Source of the DNA: Thalassiosira profunda
Lineage: Eukaryota; Bacillariophyta; Thalassiosirophyceae; Thalassiosirales; Thalassiosiraceae
Length of the DNA: 18,143 bases
Assembly (NCBI GenBank): GCA_036939355.1
Contig: JALLAP010000139.1
Coordinates: 1 to 18,143 of the forward strand
Reading direction: 5' to 3'
In this document: positions 1-8,438 of the stretch, one piece after another
Numbering within the stretch: position 1 is the first letter of the stretch
How the letters are laid out: the number at the start of each line of letters is the position of its first letter
The notes under the pieces: model-generated
Database searches by the model: none
The model's input: only the letters and a program-made list of their open reading frames with translations
What the model was told of the DNA's origin: nothing
Program-made: the position numbers and the translations under genes

Positions 1-79
1 TCATCAATCCCAGCGGCCCCGTGACACCCATATCTGATTCCGCGAGGGCCTAGTTAGAGCAAGCGGCCCGAGCGGCGCA

Positions 80-1267
80 ATGGCACCAGCGCCGGGGCAG
101 CGACACCAGGGCATCATCCTCGCGGCCGCTTTCGTGTCGGTGGCGTACGTCTCGTACTCTTCGGGAAGGTTGATGGCGTCGTCGCGTGCACATGAGGAGC
201 TGATGGGTGCACCGACTCTCTCCACCGCGGAGCACACAGGGAGATTGGGGGCATCGTCGCGTGCATCTGACGTGCCGATGGATGCACCGACGCTCTCGAC
301 CGCAGAGGAAATCGTCCGGCAATCCTATCAGCAAACCTTTGGCGGCCTGCCCATAGATAGAATATGTGGCCCGGATGTCGGTGGAATGGATTGCAGCAAA
401 GCTCTCCTTTCTGACGCGATGCAGCTCTCGGGCAATGAAGCATCGCCCATGCCGTGGTGGTTTATAACCCTTCTTCGAGATTGGGGCACCAAAGGCGTGG
501 GGGTACATGCCCTGTGGCACAATCTGACGACGTTGGAACCGCCGGTGGACTTTTGCACCATCGAGAAGGTTGCAACAACCCAGTGGCGCAATGTGCAATG
601 TTTCCTGAATGAGGGAAAGAAGCCTTCTCTCCAGCCCCGGCCGTGCCATCTGAACGCCAAGATGTTGCAACGGAGGTCTTATAACGTTTCGAGGGTGGTG
701 ATGCTGCGCGATCCGCTGGAGAGATTGCTCTCGGGTTACATAAACAAGTGCGTTCACAAACTGAGGCGGCGAATGGAGGGTCACTGCGCGCCCAACGAGG
801 TCTTCAATGGGACTTCCCTGACGGAGAAAATACGAGACGATCCGAAGCAATTGTTTGCCGCCTATGTCGACGGCTTCCCGCTGAAATGGAACATACACTT
901 TTTTCCTATGTCTGTTTTCTGTGGTGGCCTGTTTCGGCACATTGATTCGTATGATTTTGTGGGCAGAATGGATAACAACTTCTATCAAGATTTGGCAAAG
1001 TTGAGCGACAAGCTGGGGAACGGAAATAAGTTGCCAGTGGCCCTCGAAAAGGTCTTTCACCTGTCCGATGAATTGGCAGTGCACAAGGATAGCAACGTTG
1101 GAAAGGAGACGCAGGCGGCATCACACGTCAAAGAGTATTTCACGGCTGCGTCGGTCCGACGGGCACTCGCGTACTATGCAGTAGATTACGTGAGGCTCGG
1201 GTTGACGATACCAAGCTGGGTGCATGAGATGCTCGCTGAGGAGAATCTACAAGCAACCGATTCATAG
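80..1267 (+). CDS. Golgi-type sulfotransferase (Sulfotransfer_2 family), type II membrane protein
   Basis: A single-exon 395-residue protein. It probably transfers sulfate from PAPS to a glycan in the Golgi lumen. Seen: a short N-terminus, then a hydrophobic stretch at residues 11-26 that fits a signal anchor, then a stem at about 30-82 made of a duplicated 25-residue unit. The 5'-phosphosulfate loop is at about 161-169 (EKVATTQWR), and the 3'-phosphate-binding motif is at 205-220 (RVVMLRDPLERLLSGY). Further family-like segments are NIHFFPMSVFCGG near 271-283 and YDFVGRMDN near 291-299. The start is the ATG at 80, which places the anchor at the N-terminus. It converges with the next gene, with only 43 bp between stops. 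The exact acceptor glycan cannot be told. Family assignment is confident, specificity unknown. Confidence 0.85.
   Translation: MAPAPGQRHQGIILAAAFVSVAYVSYSSGRLMASSRAHEELMGAPTLSTAEHTGRLGASSRASDVPMDAPTLSTAEEIVRQSYQQTFGGLPIDRICGPDVGGMDCSKALLSDAMQLSGNEASPMPWWFITLLRDWGTKGVGVHALWHNLTTLEPPVDFCTIEKVATTQWRNVQCFLNEGKKPSLQPRPCHLNAKMLQRRSYNVSRVVMLRDPLERLLSGYINKCVHKLRRRMEGHCAPNEVFNGTSLTEKIRDDPKQLFAAYVDGFPLKWNIHFFPMSVFCGGLFRHIDSYDFVGRMDNNFYQDLAKLSDKLGNGNKLPVALEKVFHLSDELAVHKDSNVGKETQAASHVKEYFTAASVRRALAYYAVDYVRLGLTIPSWVHEMLAEENLQATDS
176..307 (+). repeat. Two-copy 75 bp in-frame direct repeat in the sulfotransferase stem
   Basis: The 57 bp blocks at 176-232 and 251-307 match closely with a 75 bp (25-codon) period. 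Residues 33-57 and 58-82 share the pattern ASSRA...APTLSTAE, with about 15 of 25 residues identical. The repeat lies between the membrane anchor and the catalytic domain, so it lengthens the stem without touching the active site. Confidence 0.85.
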
Positions 1268-1310
1268 ATTGAAACGCATCCAGGTGGATAATATCGATAT
1301 ATATTCCGAA

Positions 1311-2450
1311 TTACAACATCAGGTGCACCCAGCCACACAGCCACGCGCAGACGCCCAAATAGATGGGCCAGTGCGTGCTGTTCGTGTCACCGTAAAATGA
1401 GAGAACCAATGCGTATCCTATTCCAAGCACTGTGAAGAACGGGAAGTCTTTGGGCACCGATGGAAGGCTGAGAGTCCCACATGCACCGCCAGCGATAAAT
1501 GACCCGAGTATGCACAGTGAAAGCAGAGACCCCGCATTCCATTGCCTCGTAGTCCCGACAAATCGATCTGATACCGCCGTGCCCAGCTTTACAATGTGTC
1601 CAGTGAGCAATTGCGTGATTGTCGCGTTGAGTGCTTGGTTCGCCGATGCGTAAACCATGCCATATCCAAATGCGAGCAATGCTAGTTTCCATTTCTGACT
1701 GTCCGAATGCAGACCCATCACCAGATGGTTGGCTATTGCAAATATGACAGCGACAATGGGCGCAACCATCGTGAGGTGTTGGTTGCTCTTTGTTTCGGAC
1801 TCTGCACTGCGACGGTGGATCAATTCAATAGAGCGGACGCTGGCAGCTCCCAACAGATAACTCCCAATGAGGGACAATCTCCCCAATGCCTCCGTCCACT
1901 TCTTTTCAGCCAGGGCCATCGACGTGACGACAACATTCCCACTCATCATGGCCGCGTAGCAATTGAATTGGCGCACGCAAATGACGTCGGAGTATCCGGC
2001 AAGAAATGCCATCGTGGACGCAAACGCCAGCGGCGGAAAATAGACGCGTGGCTCGCCGCCATCTTCCACGCTTATGCCGTTGCTGGAGCCCCCTCTGAAA
2101 AGGCTGCCGAGGTAGGCCAGGACCGCAGGTAGAAAACTGCGTGGCTGGTCCTCTTCCACGCTGCCGCCTCGGCTGATATGTGCCAAGTCTTTGCGGTGGT
2201 CCAATTCACCCTTTGGCGGCTTGGATGCAGGCATGAATCCGAGCTTCAGGATATCGAGCTGATCGTCCACCGAAAGCTGCCCGCCACCCAACGCTCCCGC
2301 GCCATCGAGATTCGCCTGCGCCCTCCGCCTCTGTTGCTGGTTGTGCCGACGGTGCACGAGAGACGCCGACGGGAAATCGGCGGCGGCCGAACACGTGCAC
2401 ACCAGGGAAACAGCTGCAATGCCAGCCAGCAGCATGGTCGCTCGCGGCAT
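1311..2450 (-). CDS. DUF1275 / YoaK-family multispanning membrane protein
   Basis: A 379-residue protein read from the ATG at 2450. The frame stays open upstream to 2645, but the 2450 start directly opens a good signal peptide: a basic MPR, a hydrophobic core of about 15 residues, then CSAAAD. About 110 polar, Arg- and Gln-rich residues follow. The DUF1275 region lies at about residues 138-357, with the family hallmark MSGNVV at 169-174 (MTGN-type in bacterial YoaK) and a run of about six hydrophobic segments. DUF1275 proteins are uncharacterised integral membrane proteins known mainly from bacteria and fungi, so no substrate can be given. The ASAFAP-like context (SAAADFP) could mean plastid or another endomembrane destination, but this is weak. 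Family call is strong, function open. Confidence 0.82.
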   Translation of the reverse strand: MPRATMLLAGIAAVSLVCTCSAAADFPSASLVHRRHNQQQRRRAQANLDGAGALGGGQLSVDDQLDILKLGFMPASKPPKGELDHRKDLAHISRGGSVEEDQPRSFLPAVLAYLGSLFRGGSSNGISVEDGGEPRVYFPPLAFASTMAFLAGYSDVICVRQFNCYAAMMSGNVVVTSMALAEKKWTEALGRLSLIGSYLLGAASVRSIELIHRRSAESETKSNQHLTMVAPIVAVIFAIANHLVMGLHSDSQKWKLALLAFGYGMVYASANQALNATITQLLTGHIVKLGTAVSDRFVGTTRQWNAGSLLSLCILGSFIAGGACGTLSLPSVPKDFPFFTVLGIGYALVLSFYGDTNSTHWPIYLGVCAWLCGWVHLML

Positions 2451-2735
2451 AGTTCTGGCCGGTGGAGGGAGCTGGAGGGGGCGGCCGCGGCGTCCAATGA
2501 GTGGGAGGGGCAGGGTGGTGGGGGTGCACCTTGTTCGTTTTGTGTGGGAAAAATCTTTGAGAATCTTGGCGATGAATCTTAGCGATTGGCAGCACCACCA
2601 GGAACGAACAGGAAACCAAAGCACTCGCAGCGCTGCTTGTGACATCTAGGCTGTGCATTTGAAAGGGGAAGCGCAATTTTCCACAGTGATGTGAACATTG
2701 GCTGACATAACCTCATATCTTCTTCATCTCATGCT

Positions 2736-3783
2736 TCAGTCTTCAGACACAACTTGCTCCATCAATCTTCCCACAGCGTCCACAAACTCCTCTTTGTCTC
2801 CTCTGCCTTGAGAAAGGTTGTGATTGGCATTTTCCAGAATTAGTCCCTCTGCAACTGCCCGTCCGCTCGATTCTCCGTTCATTGCATCCACCATTCGCTT
2901 CAATAGCAAATCCGTGTCAACAGAGTCCGGCACGTATTCATCTTTCTTCGAAAACGCTGCTAGCAAATGCAGCCCTGTTTCTGTGCCAATCTTTCCAACA
3001 TGTCCCAACCTGCCCTGCAACTCTTCATCCGTCAAGTCAGAGCTGAAGAAGTCGTCCTCGCCACCAGGCAGCCCCGTGGCGCTCCGGACGTCGAACAATG
3101 AGAGGTATCGAGATGCGGTGATGGGTGCCCAGAAAGCCGATCGGGGCATCATTTCCTCTCCTTTGCCAGCGGAAGCAAGTGCTCGGGCGTGCGAGATATT
3201 CGAGGAATGGTCGCCGGGGTTCATGTAGAGTGACTCTCTATCACTCACCGGAGCTTGCAGCGCTACAACCTATCGATTTGCAAATCAGCAGAGTAATACA
3301 CAAGATGTGCATCAAAGTATACAAATAAGCAACGCACCTTCAATCTATCCACCATTTCCTTCTTGCCAAACTTAAGCAAGTGCACCGAATTCTGACAGCC
3401 TGTAGAGTGCCCAATGAGCGCGAAACGCTTTGCGTTGTGATGGCAGCAGAGATATTCCATCAACTTCACAAGCTCCTCGGAATCTCGAGCCAACGATCCG
3501 TTGCCGAAGCCTAGAAAAGACGAAGACATATTGGCTGGACGAGGCTCCATCCCAGCCCGTGGCACTTCTCCTCGAGAAGCTTGGCGTAGGGTGTGGGGAT
3601 GGGCCCGTCGCCGAGCCCTCCCAACAAGATACATTTCTTGCTCGCGTTGGGTAGCGCGTCGGATGGCATCGCCCGGTCCAACTGACGAGGAGAGGACTCG
3701 AACGCGATCAGCGACGGGCTCGTGCTGTACTGGAAGAGCTGTCCGACGAAGACGCCGTAGGGCGAGAGCGGAGGCGGCTTCAT
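2736..3783 (-). CDS. DUF1749 (UPF0613) alpha/beta hydrolase, two exons, apparent frameshift
   Basis: The gene runs from the ATG at 3783 to the TGA at 2736-2738 and would give about 326 residues, near the family length. DUF1749 proteins are alpha/beta-hydrolase esterases; fungal SidJ, a siderophore hydrolase, is a known member. Seen in order: LLGGLGDGPIPTPY, GWSLVQP, then in another frame SSSFLGFGNGSL, the nucleophile elbow GHSTGCQ, APVSDRESL after the intron, and near the C-terminus SKKDEYVP and ANHNLS, which fit the acid and His of the triad. A 68 nt intron (3337-3270) joins DRLK to VVALQAP in frame. Between the CCA codon at 3534-3532 and the ATG at 3529-3527 the frame shifts with conserved sequence on both sides, so one base seems to be missing. 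This may be an assembly error, an indel allele, or a recent pseudogene. Confidence 0.78.
3270..3337 (-). other. Spliceosomal intron in the DUF1749 gene (68 nt)
   Basis: The donor GTGCGT follows the AAG codon ending at 3338; the acceptor ATCGATAG ends at 3270. Splicing is phase 0 and restores the conserved string DRLKVVALQAPVSDRE. Without splicing the frame runs on into a stop and the family sequence is lost. Confidence 0.85.
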
Positions 3784-3883
3784 GATGTCGAAGTGGGGGG
3801 GGCGTGATGGGATGGGTGAGGGGTAGGAGGCAAATTATCTACGTAAGCAGTACTTTTCTCGTAGGGGCGTTGAGCAGTTGTTG

Positions 3884-3911
3884 CTTGTTGCAACTTGACT
3901 TGTTGCAAGTT
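3884..3911. repeat. Short direct and inverted repeat between the DUF1749 and rhodanese genes
   Basis: The 10-mer CTTGTTGCAA occurs at 3884-3893 and 3899-3908, period 15. The 8 bp palindrome GTTGCAAC is at 3887-3894, and AACTTG (3892-3897) can pair with CAAGTT (3906-3911). It lies just past the rhodanese stop codon and upstream of the DUF1749 start. It could be a 3' processing or regulatory element, but nothing shows function. Confidence 0.45.
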
Positions 3912-3923
3912 TAAGATGCCCAT

Positions 3924-5234
3924 TCATTCATCCTGAAGAACCTTTGGCAAATCCTCCTCCTTGCCCCATTCGGCCCAGCTTCCGTCGTAGATCCTCGTAT
4001 TATCCTCCGTTATTTCTCTTCCCAGCTCTTTCAGCGCCAGATACCCGTGGCATACGGACACTCCGCTGCCGCAGCTCAGAATGATTTTCAACTCCGGATC
4101 GAGGTAGTCGACTCCGCGCTCCTCGAACAGCTCCTTCAGCGCTTCCTTTGGTTGGATGGCCAGCGAATTGTCTGGTGTGGCAATCGATGAGTACGGGAGG
4201 TGTATTGCCGTTGGCATGTGTCCTTTCTTCGAGTAGCCCGAGCCTCGCGTATCCACGATTACAGTTTTGGGCCCATTTCCACCATCCATATTGCTCGTGA
4301 CTGCTTCGAGGACTTCTTCTTTGTCGCACATGTGCCGGGCACTTGGCACAGCGTTGTACTGGGTAACGGCGGTGGAGTAGTACTTCTGGTGCAGCAGGGG
4401 TACGTTGAGTATGCCTCCGTCGAAGCAGTCGGCGTATCGTTCTGCAAAGTATCCCTCTCCATCCTTTTTCTCAGATTCGATCGGTGAATGCGTTTCGACC
4501 GTACCTCCCGCATCTGCGTAGTCCTCGAGTGATCCCTGCAACAGGTGCACTCTCCCCGGATCGTGCCCCATGCTCAAGAAGAGGAACCACGCTCTTGGAG
4601 TGAACAGCGCCCCCCTCCTCGCATAGACAATCACGTGGTCCTCGTTGCCTATACCGTACGCATCCATCGCCAGCCCGAACAACTTTGGTGGAGGCATCAT
4701 GTGGGGTAGCTTCTTCGGATTGCATTCGGGAAACAGGTCGTAGGTGGTGGCGATGGCGTCAATGTCGAGATACCGCGTGTTTGGCAATCGAGGTCCGTCG
4801 ATGTATTCTTCGGCAGGATTGCGCAGGAGGCCGGTGGATGGATCGGGCTTGTGATACCACGAGCCGTCGACGAAGACTACCTTTGGCTTATTTGCAGATT
4901 GTGTCGTCTGCTGTTGCTCAGCGGCGCCGATGCATTGTTGAATAGAAAGCAGAGTATTACCGTACAGCTCAGAAAAAGGGCTCGAATCCCCATCGCCTGA
5001 TGCCGTCGACGCAGCCCGCAAGATCCAGCTTGACGACGAAGCACTGCTTGTAGATGCCGATGCACTGTCGCCGTCGCCTGCTCTTTGTTTTGCAAATCTG
5101 CCGCCGAGCGTCCCCGACGAGCGTCTCGCCGCCGCCGCCGAAGGCACAACGGCGAAGGCGCGGACCCCTCGGCGGGAGAGCAGAGCGGCGCCGACGCACG
5201 CGGTGGACGCCGCGGATAGGAGACGGCGCTGCAT
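3924..5234 (-). CDS. Plastid-type tandem rhodanese (mercaptopyruvate/thiosulfate sulfurtransferase)
   Basis: A 436-residue protein read from the ATG at 5234. It moves a sulfane sulfur from thiosulfate or 3-mercaptopyruvate to a thiol or cyanide acceptor through a Cys persulfide. Two rhodanese domains are visible. The N-terminal one, at about 117-250, has VVFVDGSWYHKP and lacks a catalytic Cys loop. The C-terminal one, at about 323-430, has TVIVDTRGSGYSKKGHMP, the active loop CGSGVS at 388-393 (Cys388), and YDGSWAEWG. CGSG rather than CRKG favours mercaptopyruvate sulfurtransferase. The N-terminus has a signal-like core followed by VRAFAVVP (about 24-31), which matches the A|F import motif of secondary red plastids, then a Ser/Ala/Arg-rich transit stretch. 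An upstream in-frame ATG at 5327 would bury this signal, so 5234 is preferred. Family is certain; plastid location is inferred. Confidence 0.88.
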   Translation of the reverse strand: MQRRLLSAASTACVGAALLSRRGVRAFAVVPSAAAARRSSGTLGGRFAKQRAGDGDSASASTSSASSSSWILRAASTASGDGDSSPFSELYGNTLLSIQQCIGAAEQQQTTQSANKPKVVFVDGSWYHKPDPSTGLLRNPAEEYIDGPRLPNTRYLDIDAIATTYDLFPECNPKKLPHMMPPPKLFGLAMDAYGIGNEDHVIVYARRGALFTPRAWFLFLSMGHDPGRVHLLQGSLEDYADAGGTVETHSPIESEKKDGEGYFAERYADCFDGGILNVPLLHQKYYSTAVTQYNAVPSARHMCDKEEVLEAVTSNMDGGNGPKTVIVDTRGSGYSKKGHMPTAIHLPYSSIATPDNSLAIQPKEALKELFEERGVDYLDPELKIILSCGSGVSVCHGYLALKELGREITEDNTRIYDGSWAEWGKEEDLPKVLQDE

Positions 5235-5446
5235 GCTCGGAGCCGGAGGAGACGGGAGAGGGAGAGAACTGAAAAGTAAGGAAAGTGATGGCAAGTCCCT
5301 CCAAATTTGGTATCGATTCCTTATCATGTAGACTTCTCAATTCTCTCTAGTGCTCCTCCTCCCCCCCTCTCCTCGTCACCGCGGCGTCGGCACTCCCTGC
5401 CAGCACTCCCGCCCAGGGGGCTGCGCGCGGCTTCAAGCCGGACAGG
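5235..5446. promoter_or_regulatory. Shared divergent promoter of rhodanese and PPR-protein genes
   Basis: The 212 bp between the two start codons must hold both promoters and both 5' leaders. It is pyrimidine-rich on the + strand near 5340-5380. No convincing TATA box was seen. The call rests on gene arrangement only. Confidence 0.45.
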
Positions 5447-7669
5447 ATGGGTCGGCGCCCCGTGGGTGCCGTCTACGTGCTGGTCGTCGCCGCGGTCCTC
5501 CTAGAACGTGCACATCATGTGCACGCAGACGCCCGACGCTCGACCCTCAGCCACCAGCTTGGGTGCCATCACCCATTAGGCTCGATGCCAGCGGCCTTTT
5601 GCCCGTGCTATCGCCGTGTGCATCGCTCTGGGAGAGAACAGGTCATCTCTTTGGAGCATCTGGCCTTACCTCCAAGAGGGGCAAGAGAGGCTGTGCCCGT
5701 CATCGGTCGAGATAGGGAGAAGACAGATAGCAAATCGATACTGCTGTTGAACCGACGCAAGTTGCCGAGGCAGATATTGAGTTGTCGAGCAGATGCCAGG
5801 CGGGCTTTGGGCGTTTTGTGGGAGGCGTACCCTCACCTGGCGTTTCCTTTTGAAGAGGACAGGCCAGAAGTATCGTTTGAGCAGCTCGTTGGTATCCTTG
5901 ATGAGGAATCTTCCTTCGCCCGCGTCGAGGAAAGATCAACTACTCCGGCCGATACTTTTCTACTCGATGGAAAATCAATTGCATCCACGATGGAGGTGTT
6001 GAGAAAGGCGCAGAATGTCTCAGCTGCGTTGTATTTGCTCCAGCTGTCTGTTGATGCAGCGTGTTGCAACCGACGAATGCAAAAACTGCAGACTCTGACG
6101 AGAGGGGACAGCAACGAATTGCGCAGAGTTTACAAGTCGGTAATTTCGCTTTTGGGGCATACCGCCAATCGGGCAGAAGTGGCGAATAGCTCTTCACTCA
6201 TCATGCACATACTTCACTATCACATGCCGAACGTTGCTGGCATCCGACCAGAAGCGGAGATGCATCATGCAGCTTTGAATGCAATGGGAAGGCTGGGGAC
6301 GTGCAATGTGATCCTGGAGCTTTTGAAAGAAATGGAGAGCTCCCATGAAATGAGCGCCAGCGGCAATACCAACAATTTGACTTCAGCTGTGCCTCCAGTC
6401 GATCGGATGGCGTATCAAACTGCAATCTCTTCGTTAGCCAGACACGGAAATTGTCAAGTGGCCACAGAGCTGCTGTCTCGAATGCAAGCCAACGGATTCC
6501 AGCCTGACACGAACATTTACAACGAGCTTCTGGTGGGGATTGCTAAAGAAGCTGGACGAAACGGCAGTGAAAGTGGTGGTGATTATACCTCGATGTCTCT
6601 CCAAATATTGCAGGAGATGAGGGGAAACGAATTGCAACCGACGCAACAAGCGTACAATTCCGTCGTGTCGGCATGTGGAAAAGAAGGACGTTGGCGCGAA
6701 GCTGCAAGAGTTGCTGATAGAGCTGGTATGAGCTCGATGAACTCTGAACGCAACGCCACTTCATCCTATTTCGAGAGCTTGCAGTGCTTTCAAAAGAATG
6801 GCAAAGGCAGAGATGCGTGGTGGGAGATTGGCCGCTACAGAGTTTACAGTGACGACGACAAGAGGAGCATCGTCCGCTGTATCATTGTTGGGATTCAGCC
6901 GCACAGGAATCCAGTTTACAACGGACTCTCGCTGGTATTCTTCGACGACGAGAGCCGGGCAAAACTGGGTAGGATTCTTCTGAAGAATGCCTCTTCTTCA
7001 CAGAGTAGACAGCAACCAGTATACCACAGCTCACTTGTGGGAATGGAAGTCAGCAAATTGAGACGAGGAGAAGGGCTGTCGAAGGTGCTCGTTGCAATAT
7101 GGCTTCGCCTCTCTCTGGAAACAAATGCGTATCCGCGAGCTGCAGTGATGCGCAAGCCGCTGATCTCTTATGTTTTGAGTGGCTTTGGTTTTATACCACA
7201 CAATGGTGGATGCCGTGTGGAGTTGATCAGGCTGAACAAGGAGGAGACTGACCAATATAGCGAGGGAGAATTCGAGCCGCAGTTTGGACTGTATTCTCCA
7301 TCGAAAAAGTCCCTGCAAGGGCTGTTCAGCCAGCGGGTCATGCGAACGCAAAATGTAGCCATTTTGAACCGTCCTCTTTCATCAGAGGAGCGGAGAAGAG
7401 GGACTTTCATTTACCTCCAGTGCAAATTCGAGCATCCAATCTCAATTGTCGAGAATGCTGTTGATTTCGATCCACAGCAGTTGGTATCAGAAGACTATGA
7501 ATGCATAGGTAACGAGGAGCAAAGGCAGCGGCTCGAGAGCCAAGTGCATTCTGTTCTAAGAACACAGCCCAAAGGAGATGCAGCATCTTGCGGCGAGCTT
7601 GAGTTCTTTGCAAACAGATCACGGCTGAAGAGAGGGTTCTTATCATACGCTCAATCCACCCATCAATAG
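5447..7669 (+). CDS. PPR-repeat protein with GNAT-like C-terminal region
   Basis: A single-exon 740-residue protein. The N-terminus (MGRRPVGAVYVLVVAAVLLERAHH, positions 1-24) has a short hydrophobic core like a signal peptide, so plastid or endomembrane entry is likely. There is no clear A|F motif. PPR-like helix pairs are visible at about 273-297, 321-355, 356-400 and 402-430, with forms such as AYQTAISSLARHGN and AYNSVVSACGKEGRW. PPR tracts bind organelle RNA in a sequence-specific way. The C-terminal part, at about 525-590, contains VSKLRRGEGLSKVLVAIWLRL then KPLISYVLSGFGFIP. The RRGEGLSK element resembles the acetyl-CoA-binding motif A of GNAT acyltransferases. The rest, 590-740, is not recognised. 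PPR is confident, GNAT likeness is an inference from motif shape. Confidence 0.75.
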   Translation: MGRRPVGAVYVLVVAAVLLERAHHVHADARRSTLSHQLGCHHPLGSMPAAFCPCYRRVHRSGREQVISLEHLALPPRGAREAVPVIGRDREKTDSKSILLLNRRKLPRQILSCRADARRALGVLWEAYPHLAFPFEEDRPEVSFEQLVGILDEESSFARVEERSTTPADTFLLDGKSIASTMEVLRKAQNVSAALYLLQLSVDAACCNRRMQKLQTLTRGDSNELRRVYKSVISLLGHTANRAEVANSSSLIMHILHYHMPNVAGIRPEAEMHHAALNAMGRLGTCNVILELLKEMESSHEMSASGNTNNLTSAVPPVDRMAYQTAISSLARHGNCQVATELLSRMQANGFQPDTNIYNELLVGIAKEAGRNGSESGGDYTSMSLQILQEMRGNELQPTQQAYNSVVSACGKEGRWREAARVADRAGMSSMNSERNATSSYFESLQCFQKNGKGRDAWWEIGRYRVYSDDDKRSIVRCIIVGIQPHRNPVYNGLSLVFFDDESRAKLGRILLKNASSSQSRQQPVYHSSLVGMEVSKLRRGEGLSKVLVAIWLRLSLETNAYPRAAVMRKPLISYVLSGFGFIPHNGGCRVELIRLNKEETDQYSEGEFEPQFGLYSPSKKSLQGLFSQRVMRTQNVAILNRPLSSEERRRGTFIYLQCKFEHPISIVENAVDFDPQQLVSEDYECIGNEEQRQRLESQVHSVLRTQPKGDAASCGELEFFANRSRLKRGFLSYAQSTHQ

Positions 7670-7751
7670 ATTGCACAAGCCAACTTTGTGAACTGCGATT
7701 GCGTTGTGCCGAACCTGCTGTCAACTCTTGATCACATGATATGCTCATCTC

Positions 7752-8438
7752 TCAACCTTCCAACCTCTGCACAAAATCAAGATAAGCTTGCACACACATC
7801 TCCACAAACTCTCCCCCAGAGCATTCTGGCAGGGACCCCAAGATCCTCCCCGGGCTGCCCCTCACCCTGCAAAAGGGCGGCACCACCATGTCCGGAGGTA
7901 TCACCGTGCCATCCTCGATGATGCAGCAATCGTGTATCTTTGACCGGGTTGACAGTATGCAATTAGCCCCTACCCGAACGCACGAGCCGATAGTCACCGA
8001 TTGCACCCGCGTATTTGTCCCTATTCTCGTATGAGAGCCAATAATGATGGGAAGCGCCCGCTCGTGCTCCCCCGGGGGCGCTTCGTCTCCCTCCATCCGC
8101 TCCACCGCCACCAATGGATCGTTGGACGCCGGCACAATCGAGGGCATCAGCACCACCCCACTTTCGAGATGGCAATAGCGACCGATGTGGATGGGGGCGC
8201 CGTAGTCCCCACGGACGGTGGCGCCGGAGTGGATGACGGACTTGCCCTTCGTGACCAGGTTGGGTGCGCATGAAATGGTAGCGTCGCGCGATATATAATT
8301 TTGCGTCGCGGTGCGGATGAAGTCGTCTTTCGAGAGGGGCGATGGCTGCTCAGAGGTGGTCCCTTCGATGCCGCCGCCAGCTGCAACCGGGGGCATGGAT
8401 GCCGTGGCCATGTCGGAGGTGCAGGCTATGGGAGGCAC
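7752..8438 (-). CDS. DCTN5: Dynactin subunit 5 (p25) homologue, left-handed beta-helix protein
   Basis: A 228-residue protein. Dynactin p25 sits in the pointed-end complex of dynactin, the adaptor that links cytoplasmic dynein to cargo. Seen: hexapeptide-type repeats from about 53 to 185, with GKSVIHSGATVRGDYGAPIHIGRYC and IGSHTRIGTNTRVQSVTIGSCVRVGANC. These are followed by family-specific KIHDCCIIEDGTVIPPDMVVPPF (about 167-189) and SLPEC (about 202-206). Human p25 has the same order, with a [21 protein letters not shown]-like run. An acidic insertion at about 104-128 (SNDPLVAVERMEGDEAPPGE) lengthens one loop. The N-terminal 35 residues are low-complexity; Met10 or Met15 are other possible starts. 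A generic gamma-carbonic-anhydrase-like protein is the main alternative, but the VVPPF and PEC motifs favour p25. Confidence 0.82.
   Translation of the reverse strand: MPPIACTSDMATASMPPVAAGGGIEGTTSEQPSPLSKDDFIRTATQNYISRDATISCAPNLVTKGKSVIHSGATVRGDYGAPIHIGRYCHLESGVVLMPSIVPASNDPLVAVERMEGDEAPPGEHERALPIIIGSHTRIGTNTRVQSVTIGSCVRVGANCILSTRSKIHDCCIIEDGTVIPPDMVVPPFCRVRGSPGRILGSLPECSGGEFVEMCVQAYLDFVQRLEG

Noticed and set aside
50..1084. Minus-strand open frame of 344 codons opposite the sulfotransferase
   Set aside because: It is antisense to a clear family gene, is rich in Arg, His and Cys, and has no family motif.
3513..3529. A 17 nt GT-AG intron restoring the DUF1749 frame
   Set aside because: It would delete the conserved SSSxxGFG stretch and is far shorter than the 68-83 nt introns in this window.
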